A stretch of 12,347 bases of DNA from Bacillota bacterium (GTDB taxonomy: Bacteria; Bacillota; DTU030): NCBI GenBank assembly GCA_012841005.1, contig DUVO01000024.1, forward strand, positions 1 through 12,347. The letters run 5' to 3'. This document shows positions 6,989-12,347 of the stretch, in pieces. Each line of letters opens with the position of its first letter. The first letter of the stretch is position 1. Made by a program: the position numbers and the translations under genes. The notes below the pieces were generated by a model, which was given only the letters and a program-made list of their open reading frames with translations, had not been told where the DNA came from and searched no databases.

Positions 6989-8233
6989 TTAGCAACCATT
7001 ATATTTGGAAAGGACAAGTGTTGCGTTGTGCCCGCCGAAACCCAGGGAATTCGAAATAGCATTGCGGACTATTTGCGGGCGGGCTCTATTCGGAACATAA
7101 TCTAAATCACATTCCGGATCGGGGTATTCATAATTGATGGTGGGATGAATTACGTCTTCAACTAAAGAAAGACAAGTAGCAATTATTTCTACTCCCCCGG
7201 CAGCACCGAGAAGATGGCCGAGCATGGACTTCGTTGAACTTACGGCCACCCGATAGGCATGGTCACCAAAGACCGTCTTAATAGCTTGCGTTTCAAACTT
7301 GTCGTTATAGAGGGTAGAGGTGCCGTGGGCATTGATGTAATCAATATCTTCCCCTTGCAGTTGGGCATCGGCCAGGGCCAGCTTCATAGCCCGGGCAGCC
7401 CCCTCCCCCTCCGGGGCCGGAGCCGTAATATGGTAAGCATCGGCAGTGCAGCCGTAACCCTTAACCTCGGCATAAACCCGGGCCCCCCGGCGGCGGGCAT
7501 GCTCCAGTTCTTCAAAGACCAGGATCCCTGCTCCTTCTCCCATGACAAACCCGTCCCGTTCTTTATCGAAAGGCCGGGAAGCCTTCTCCGGTTCGTCATT
7601 GCGGGTAGACATGGCCTTCATGGCACAAAACCCGGCCAGGCCCGTTGGGCAGACCGCCGCTTCGCTCCCCCCTGTCAGGACAACGTCCACTTCCCCTCCC
7701 TGGATTAAGCGCAGGGCCTGACCCATGGCATCGGTACTCGAGGCACAGGCTGAGATAACGGATTTGGCCGGGCCGCGGAAGCCAAAGGCAATGGAAATTT
7801 GTCCTGCCCCCATGTTACCAATCATCATGGGGATAAAGAAGGGACTGACCCGGGCCGGCCCCCGTTCATGCAAAATCCGGCACTGCTCTTCAAAGGTATT
7901 CAAACCGCCGATCCCAGTCCCTAAAATTACGGCACAGCGTTCCCGATCGACACTGTCAAGCTCTAAAGCAGCATCTTCTATAGCCAACTGGGCCCCGGCT
8001 ACAGCAAATTGGGTGAACCTGTCCATCCGGCGGGCATCCTTGCGTTCAAAATAACTATCCGGGTTAAAATCCCGTACTTCACCCGCAATTTGGGTCGGGT
8101 AATCACTCACCGGGAAACCGGTTATTTTAGCGATGCCAGGCCGTCCTGTTTTAAGACCCTCCCAGTACTGCTCCTTCCCAATCCCAATGGGTGTTATCGG
8201 GCCCAGTCCGGTAATTACCACCCTCTTTTTCAT
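6989..8233 (-). CDS. fabF: Beta-ketoacyl-ACP synthase II (FabF)
   Basis: FabF condenses malonyl-ACP with growing acyl-ACP in the elongation step of type II fatty-acid synthesis in the cytosol. From the ATG at 8231-8233 the protein has 414 aa. The catalytic residues then fall at Cys163 (SACASSTDA), His303 (NAHGTSTLYND), Lys335 and His340 (SSTKSMLGHLLGAAG), the same numbers as in E. coli FabF. A GTG three codons earlier (8242) is possible, but GGGGTGA sits well placed for the ATG. The C-terminus has the conserved NSLGFGGHNA glycine-rich loop. The gene follows acpP after a 108-nt gap with a hairpin and is 10 nt before rnc. The catalytic Cys, His and His plus the threonine-rich HGTST assign it to KAS I/II, not FabH; KAS II is chosen by context. 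Confidence 0.97.
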   Translation of the reverse strand: MKKRVVITGLGPITPIGIGKEQYWEGLKTGRPGIAKITGFPVSDYPTQIAGEVRDFNPDSYFERKDARRMDRFTQFAVAGAQLAIEDAALELDSVDRERCAVILGTGIGGLNTFEEQCRILHERGPARVSPFFIPMMIGNMGAGQISIAFGFRGPAKSVISACASSTDAMGQALRLIQGGEVDVVLTGGSEAAVCPTGLAGFCAMKAMSTRNDEPEKASRPFDKERDGFVMGEGAGILVFEELEHARRRGARVYAEVKGYGCTADAYHITAPAPEGEGAARAMKLALADAQLQGEDIDYINAHGTSTLYNDKFETQAIKTVFGDHAYRVAVSSTKSMLGHLLGAAGGVEIIATCLSLVEDVIHPTINYEYPDPECDLDYVPNRARPQIVRNAISNSLGFGGHNATLVLSKYNGC

Positions 8234-8304
8234 AATTCTCACCCCATATTAACCTTCCCTTCCTGCGGGTCTATTGCCCGGGATAAGGACGTGATTTATA
8301 AGAA

Positions 8305-8330
8305 AGTCCCGTAGTTTTAGCTACGGAACT
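8305..8330 (-). promoter_or_regulatory. Hairpin between acpP and fabF, possible attenuator
   Basis: On the minus strand, AGTTCCGTAG (8321-8330) and CTACGGGACT (8305-8314) pair over 10 bp, with one G-U wobble in RNA, around a 6-nt loop. TTCTTATAAATC follows, which is only moderately U-rich. The hairpin starts 11 nt after the acpP stop. It could end part of the transcripts or protect the acpP message 3' end, so that acyl carrier protein is made in excess. This is inference. Confidence 0.5.
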
Positions 8331-8341
8331 ATAGGTTAAGA

Positions 8342-8572
8342 TTATAAATTGGCCTTCAGGTATTCCACCGCATCCCCCACTGTTACAATTTTTTCTGCTT
8401 CGGCATCGGGTATTTCCAAGTCAAACTCCTCTTCTAAAGCCATTACCAGTTCGACAATATCCAGGGAATCGGCACCAAGAGCATCGATAAAGGAGCTCTC
8501 CAGCTTGATTTCATCTTCATCGATACCAAGCTGTTCGGCAACAATTTCCTTTACCTTAGCGAAATAATCCAT
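8342..8572 (-). CDS. acpP: Acyl carrier protein
   Basis: ACP carries all acyl intermediates of fatty-acid synthesis on a 4'-phosphopantetheine arm. The protein has 76 aa, is very acidic and shows the attachment motif LGADSLD with Ser36. Helix II follows as [13 protein letters not shown], and the tail is [13 protein letters not shown]. The ATG at 8570-8572 has an exceptional ribosome site, GGGAGGTGA, whose GGAGGTGA core is fully complementary to the 16S rRNA tail, about 6 nt upstream. This fits the high level at which ACP is usually made. Gaps of 74 nt before and 108 nt after set it off from the tightly packed genes around it. No residue is unusual. Confidence 0.98.
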   Translation of the reverse strand: MDYFAKVKEIVAEQLGIDEDEIKLESSFIDALGADSLDIVELVMALEEEFDLEIPDAEAEKIVTVGDAVEYLKANL

Positions 8573-8610
8573 TCCCCCTCACCTCCCTTCACGACTTTCT
8601 CCTCTATTCT

Positions 8611-8626
8611 TCTATAATGATATAGA
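8611..8626 (-). repeat. Short AT-rich inverted repeat in the fabG-acpP gap
   Basis: TCTATA and TATAGA form a perfect 6-bp inverted repeat around 4 bases, about 40 nt before the acpP ATG. It lies in the 74-nt gap between fabG and acpP. A run of six T occurs about 10 nt upstream in the minus direction. I cannot see a convincing -35/-10 pair here. It may be a weak RNA structure or a protein site, or chance in AT-rich DNA. Confidence 0.3.
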
Positions 8627-8646
8627 GAACAGGCAAAAAATATACG

Positions 8647-9390
8647 TTAGATAGCCAGGCCCCCATCGACCCGTATCACCTCGCCCGTGATGTAATCTGC
8701 CGCCGGCGAAGCCAAAAAAGCCACAACTCGGGCAACATCGGCCGCTGTCCCCGACCGACCCAGGGGGATCCGCCGCCGGTATTCTTCTTGTATCTCTGCT
8801 GGCAAAGAAGCTGTCATATCAGTGGCAATGAATCCGGGGGCCACGGCATTTACCGTTATTCCCCTGGGAGCAACTTCCTTGGCCACAGCCTTGGTAAAAC
8901 CAATAATGCCCGCCTTGGCTGCGGCGTAATTGGCCTGAGCCACATTCCCTGCCAGACCGATGACTGAAGATATGTTTATGATCCTACCCCGCCGCTGTTT
9001 CAGCATGGGTCTAAGACTGGCCTTGGTGCAGTTAAAAACTCCCTTTAGATTCACCTGTAAGACCTGATCCCATTCCTCTTCCTTCATCCGCAGTAAGAGA
9101 TTATCCCTGGCAATCCCTGCATTATTGACCAGTATATCGACAGTACCAAAGAGAGCAAGGGCGGCTTCCACCAAACCACAGGCCTCCTTTAGTGAGGCCA
9201 CATCGGCCTGGTGCCCGACTGCCTCTCCCCCCCGGGCTTTGATTTCTGCCACTACTTGCTCCGCTTCCCCGCGGCTGCTGGCATAATTTACTACCACCCA
9301 GGCCCCTCGGCGGGCCAGCTCCAGGGCAATGGCACGGCCGATGCCCCGAGCGCCGCCGGTAATTACTGCCACCTGCTGCGCTAACTCCAT
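8647..9390 (-). CDS. fabG: 3-oxoacyl-ACP reductase (FabG)
   Basis: FabG uses NADPH to reduce 3-ketoacyl-ACP to 3-hydroxyacyl-ACP. The 247-aa protein is a classic short-chain dehydrogenase/reductase. It has the cofactor motif TGGARGIG (11-18), NNAG (89-92) and the catalytic set Asn114, Ser142, Tyr155 and Lys159 (the last two in NYAAAKAG). PGFIATDMT follows, as in true FabG proteins, and the end VDGGLAI is typical. The ATG at 9388-9390 has GAGGAGGT about 8 nt upstream. An earlier start at 9447 would add 19 hydrophobic residues and overlap fabD, with no support. Only 1 nt separates it from the fabD stop, so the two are likely translationally coupled. Confidence 0.97.
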   Translation of the reverse strand: MELAQQVAVITGGARGIGRAIALELARRGAWVVVNYASSRGEAEQVVAEIKARGGEAVGHQADVASLKEACGLVEAALALFGTVDILVNNAGIARDNLLLRMKEEEWDQVLQVNLKGVFNCTKASLRPMLKQRRGRIINISSVIGLAGNVAQANYAAAKAGIIGFTKAVAKEVAPRGITVNAVAPGFIATDMTASLPAEIQEEYRRRIPLGRSGTAADVARVVAFLASPAADYITGEVIRVDGGLAI

Positions 9391-9391
9391 T

Positions 9392-10336
9392 TTAAACAAC
9401 CTCCTCAAGATGATCAAGAGTCTTGGCCAGAGAAGTAGGATCATCAATATTCAGGGTGGTAGCAAAAGGTATGGTCTTCCGGACAAAACCCGAAAGTACC
9501 CGGCCTGGGCCGATTTCAATAAAGATCTCAACCCCATCCCGGGCTAACTTATATAATGTTTCCTCCCAAAGGACCGGTTCGCTCACCTGTTTTACCAGAG
9601 CCCATTTAATCTCTTCCTTCCTGGTCAGGTAATCTGCACTCACATTGGCCACCAGGGGGAGCCGGGTATCCCCGAGGGGAGCCTTGGCCAATTCCCGGGC
9701 CATCTTCTCCCCCGCCGGTTTTAACAAAGGGGAATGGAAGGGAGCACTTACGGCAAGGTTTATTACTCGCTTGGCGCCGGCATTTTTGGCGATTTCCTTC
9801 GCCTTCTCGACGGCTTCCCTTTCCCCTGAAATCACAACCTGACCAGGACAATTGAAGTTTGCCGGTGCGACAACACCGTATTCCTCCGCTTCGTTACAGA
9901 CCCGGATTACCTCATCCCGGGGCAAACCGATGATTGCCGCCATGGCACCTTCCCCCGGGGGTACCACCTCTTGCATGTACTCACCTCGTTTTCGCACCAG
10001 GGAAACAGCCGTGCCGCAGGACAAGGACCCGGCTGCCACCAGGGCGGAATATTCGCCCAGGCTCAAGCCAGCCACGGCGGCCACAGGCTCCCTTACCCTT
10101 TTTTGGAAGATGGCAAGGCAGGCCAGGCTGGTGGCCACCACAGCCGGCTGGGTATTGGTGGTCAGTAATAGTTCTTCCTCCGGCCCCTCAAAGCACAGCT
10201 TGCTCAAGGGCATACCAAGGGCTTCGTCTGCCTCGGCAAAGACAGCTCTGGCTTCCGGATATTGAGCCGCCAGTTCCTTCCCCATCCCCACGTACTGTGC
10301 TCCCTGACCGGGAAACAACAAAGCCATTTTCGACAT
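9392..10336 (-). CDS. fabD: Malonyl-CoA:ACP transacylase (FabD)
   Basis: FabD moves malonate from CoA to ACP, supplying the extender unit for FabH and FabF. The protein has 314 aa, close to E. coli FabD. It has the oxyanion motif FPGQGAQ (8-14), the nucleophile Ser92 in GLSLGEYSA, Arg117 and His201 in APFHSPLL. These three positions have the same numbers as in E. coli FabD, which supports the start. The ATG at 10334-10336 directly follows the fabK stop (TAGATG), with AAGGGTG about 9 nt upstream inside fabK. A second ATG three codons in lacks such a site. The C-terminal IEIGPGRVLSGFV is typical. Translational coupling with fabK is likely. Confidence 0.97.
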   Translation of the reverse strand: MSKMALLFPGQGAQYVGMGKELAAQYPEARAVFAEADEALGMPLSKLCFEGPEEELLLTTNTQPAVVATSLACLAIFQKRVREPVAAVAGLSLGEYSALVAAGSLSCGTAVSLVRKRGEYMQEVVPPGEGAMAAIIGLPRDEVIRVCNEAEEYGVVAPANFNCPGQVVISGEREAVEKAKEIAKNAGAKRVINLAVSAPFHSPLLKPAGEKMARELAKAPLGDTRLPLVANVSADYLTRKEEIKWALVKQVSEPVLWEETLYKLARDGVEIFIEIGPGRVLSGFVRKTIPFATTLNIDDPTSLAKTLDHLEEVV

Positions 10337-11275
10337 CTAGAACACACCCTTCCAACTGGTAATGACTTCCTTAGCCTCTCCAACAATTTCCTGTATGATC
10401 TCCGCCGCAGACATTTCCCGCCGGATAAGCCCGGCTATTTGGCCGGCCATTACCGAACCCCATTGGATATCACCGTCCCGGGCGGCCGCCCTCAGCTTTC
10501 CTATTCCCAGGGCTTCTAATTCGGCCCGGGAAGCCCCGGCCGCTTCCCGCCTTTGAAACTCACGGCTGAACCGGTTCTTAATTACTCGGACCGGATGTCC
10601 GGTACTTGCGCCGGTGACCACAGTATCCCGGTCCCCGGCCTTCAGGATCATATCCTTAAAGTTCTGATGGACGGTACATTCCCGGGCACAGACAAACCGT
10701 GTGCCCAGCTGTACACCCTGGGCCCCCAGGGCTAGGGCCGCTGCCAAACCCCGACCGTCGGCAATCCCCCCGGCGGCAATAACGGGAATATCTACGGCAT
10801 CTACAACCTGGGGCACCAGGGCCATGGTGGTCAATTCGCCAATGTGCCCGCCACACTCCATCCCTTCGGCTATCACCGCATCTACACCCAACCGGGCCAG
10901 GCGTTTTGCCAGGGCAACAGAAACCACCACCGGGATAATCTTTGTGCCGTTCTCCTGCAGACGGTGGATATGTCTTCCCGGATTTCCAGCTCCAGTAGTT
11001 ACTACCGGCACCCGGTTCCTGATCACAGTCTCTATGATCTCTTCCACAAAGGGTGACAGATAATAGACATTAACACCGAAGGGGCGCTCAGTATATTCCC
11101 TTACCCTTTTAATTTCCCTTTCCAGTAGTTTAGGAGGCATGTTACCTGCACCGATAATACCCAACCCCCCAGCCCTGGAAACGGCGGCGGCCAGTTCAGC
11201 CGTGGCCACCCAGGCCATGCCCCCTTGTAAAATGGGATATTCTATCCCCAACAACTCGCATAGCTGCGTCTGCAT
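10337..11275 (-). CDS. fabK: Enoyl-ACP reductase II, flavoprotein (FabK)
   Basis: FabK is the FMN-containing enoyl-ACP reductase that uses NAD(P)H for the last reduction of each elongation cycle. It is unrelated in fold to FabI and, from the family, is not sensitive to triclosan. The 312-aa protein is a TIM barrel of the nitronate monooxygenase/2-nitropropane dioxygenase superfamily. It begins LGIEYPILQGGMAWVA, has the flavin loops GGLGIIGAGN and AGGIADGRG, and ends with QWGSVMAGQIAGLI. His144 in ECGGHIGELTT matches the known His144 of pneumococcal FabK. This, with the operon context, favours FabK over nitronate monooxygenase. The ATG at 11273-11275 is 12 nt after fabH and has GGGGGT upstream. 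No fabI or fabL is visible in the window. Confidence 0.94.
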   Translation of the reverse strand: MQTQLCELLGIEYPILQGGMAWVATAELAAAVSRAGGLGIIGAGNMPPKLLEREIKRVREYTERPFGVNVYYLSPFVEEIIETVIRNRVPVVTTGAGNPGRHIHRLQENGTKIIPVVVSVALAKRLARLGVDAVIAEGMECGGHIGELTTMALVPQVVDAVDIPVIAAGGIADGRGLAAALALGAQGVQLGTRFVCARECTVHQNFKDMILKAGDRDTVVTGASTGHPVRVIKNRFSREFQRREAAGASRAELEALGIGKLRAAARDGDIQWGSVMAGQIAGLIRREMSAAEIIQEIVGEAKEVITSWKGVF

Positions 11276-11287
11276 CTTCTTTACCCC

Positions 11288-12286
11288 CTACAGTCCCCAT
11301 TTAAGCACAGCAGCACCCCAGGTCAGACCGGCGCCGAATCCAACCAAAAGAACATTATCCCCGTCCCTGATCCGGCCCTCACTTACCGCCTCCTCCAGGG
11401 CGACTGGGATCGAGGCGGCCGACATATTCCCATAGCGATCCAGGTTGACAATTACCTGCTCCGGCGTAAGCCCTAAACGTTTGGCTGCAGCCATGATTAT
11501 CCTGTGATTGGCCTGGTGGGGAACAAGGAGGTCCACCTCTTCCCGTGCTAGCCCTGCCCGCCGGAGGGCTTCCAGGGACGCCTCTCCCATGATCCGGACT
11601 GCGAATTTAAACACTTCCGCCCCCTGCATTTCAATATAGTGTAGTCCCTGTTCCACTGTGGCAGCACTGGCAGGCAAGCGGGAGCCACCGGCGGGAAGTT
11701 GCAACAACTTTACCCCCCTGCCATCAGCCCCCAGGTAGTGGGATAATATTCCCTTTCCTGCGGTCACCGGGCGTAAAACACAGGCCCCGGCCCCATCACC
11801 GAAAAGAACACAGGTATTGCGGTCCGACCAATTAACAATCTTGGAAAGAACTTCCGCCCCAATGATGAGTACCGTTTCATATACACCCGAGGAAATGAAT
11901 TGCTCACCTATGGCCAGGCCGTAAAGAAAGCCACTACACGCAGCCTCCAGGTCAAAGGCCGCGGCATTGTATGCGCCCAATCCTGCCTGCACTATACAGG
12001 CCGTACTGGGAAAGGCCATGTCGGGGGTAGTGGTGGCCACCAGGATCAGGTCCAGCTCCTCCGGCTCTATCCCTGCCCTTTCCATGGCCCGGCGGCCGGC
12101 CGTCAAAGCCAGATCCGAGGTGGCGGTTTCCGGGCTGGCAATGCGTCGCTCTTTGATTCCCGTTCTGGTCGTAATCCATTGGTTGCTCGTATCAACCATT
12201 TTCTCCAGATCCCCATTGGTAATTACCTTCTCCGGTAGGGCACTACCAACTCCGACTATGCCCACACTGCGCCTGCTTCCTGCCAT
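11288..12286 (-). CDS. fabH: Beta-ketoacyl-ACP synthase III (FabH)
   Basis: FabH starts fatty-acid chains by condensing an acyl-CoA primer with malonyl-ACP. The 332-aa protein has the catalytic triad Cys117 (EAACSGFLYGL), His257 (PHQANHRI) and Asn287 (RYGNMSAAS). The conserved primer-binding region SNQWITTRTGIKERRI lies at 34-49, and GFGAGLTWGAAVLKW ends the protein. The ATG at 12284-12286 has GGAGGG about 6 nt upstream, inside the end of the previous gene. It is 2 nt after that gene and 12 nt before fabK. Primer choice, acetyl or branched, cannot be read from the sequence with confidence. Confidence 0.97.
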   Translation of the reverse strand: MAGSRRSVGIVGVGSALPEKVITNGDLEKMVDTSNQWITTRTGIKERRIASPETATSDLALTAGRRAMERAGIEPEELDLILVATTTPDMAFPSTACIVQAGLGAYNAAAFDLEAACSGFLYGLAIGEQFISSGVYETVLIIGAEVLSKIVNWSDRNTCVLFGDGAGACVLRPVTAGKGILSHYLGADGRGVKLLQLPAGGSRLPASAATVEQGLHYIEMQGAEVFKFAVRIMGEASLEALRRAGLAREEVDLLVPHQANHRIIMAAAKRLGLTPEQVIVNLDRYGNMSAASIPVALEEAVSEGRIRDGDNVLLVGFGAGLTWGAAVLKWGL

Positions 12287-12288
12287 AA

Positions 12289-12347
12289 TTAACCCTCCGT
12301 GAATTCCAGCATTTTTTCCCTGATTTTGGCCACTACATCCTTTTCCA
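12289..12347 (-). CDS. plsX: C-terminal tail of an upstream gene, probably phosphate acyltransferase PlsX
   Basis: One minus-strand frame is open from the window edge to a TAA at 12289-12291 and gives the last 18 residues, EKDVVAKIREKMLEFTEG. Its stop is 2 nt before the fabH ATG, and the fabH ribosome site lies within it, so it is the preceding operon gene. In Firmicutes the gene just before fabH is usually plsX, which makes acyl-phosphate from acyl-ACP for phospholipid synthesis. The tail itself is too short to prove this; the name rests on gene order. Confidence 0.5.
   Translation of the reverse strand, partial: EKDVVAKIREKMLEFTEG

Noticed and set aside
6979..7062. Long forms of RNase III starting at 6999 or 7062
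   Set aside because: These overlap fabF, lack a ribosome site, and extend past the usual family length.
9391..9447. Long form of FabG with a 19-residue hydrophobic N-terminus
   Set aside because: It would overlap fabD and lacks a ribosome site; FabG is cytosolic and the ATG at 9390 has a strong GAGGAGGT. It is not a signal peptide.
1..12347. Search for CRISPR, IS elements, toxin-antitoxin, tRNA/rRNA, riboswitches or a defence system
   Set aside because: All but about 0.75 kb is filled by well-known housekeeping genes, and the gaps show only promoters, hairpins and a terminator.

Overview
This window looks like core chromosome of a low-GC-phylum (Firmicutes/Bacillota), endospore-forming, clostridia-like bacterium of middling GC content. 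The evidence is a type II fatty-acid operon that uses FabK as its enoyl-ACP reductase, a SpoVS sporulation protein, the smc-ftsY-ylxM-ffh order typical of Firmicutes, and strong GGAGG-type ribosome sites. The gene order resembles thermophilic acetogens and Peptococcaceae-like clostridia, but the genus cannot be fixed from sequence alone. Every gene I can support is on the minus strand, so transcription runs from high to low coordinates.

Right part (12347 to about 6286): a fatty-acid synthesis operon. In transcription order it holds the tail of a gene that is probably plsX, then fabH, fabK, fabD, fabG, acpP, fabF and rnc. The genes up to fabG are packed with gaps of 0 to 12 nt. Larger gaps flank acpP (74 nt before, 108 nt after). 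The gap after acpP holds a 10-bp hairpin that may let the carrier-protein gene be expressed more than fabF. Together these genes make acyl-ACP: FabD loads malonate on ACP, FabH starts chains, FabF elongates, FabG reduces the keto group and FabK reduces the enoyl group. The dehydratase (fabZ) and acetyl-CoA carboxylase genes are not in this window.

Middle (6285 to 5734): spoVS is a single gene between two gaps of about 200 nt. Upstream it has a sequence that matches the Bacillus sigma-H promoter consensus at every defined position. Downstream it has a clean rho-independent terminator. It is therefore a small sporulation-timed unit set between housekeeping operons.

Left part (5733 to 1): chromosome organisation and protein targeting. 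smc (chromosome condensation ATPase) has its own extended -10 promoter and is followed by ftsY (SRP receptor), ylxM (SRP-associated helix-turn-helix protein) and ffh (SRP GTPase, cut by the window edge). A near-consensus sigma-A promoter lies over the ftsY stop codon. It suggests that ylxM-ffh can be transcribed separately and argues for a shorter YlxM start than the longest reading frame.

I see no mobile elements, CRISPR arrays, tRNA or rRNA genes, or accessory system. The points worth a second look are regulatory: the sigma-H site, the ylxM promoter, the acpP-fabF hairpin, and an inverted repeat beside a TATAAT box in the rnc-spoVS gap.
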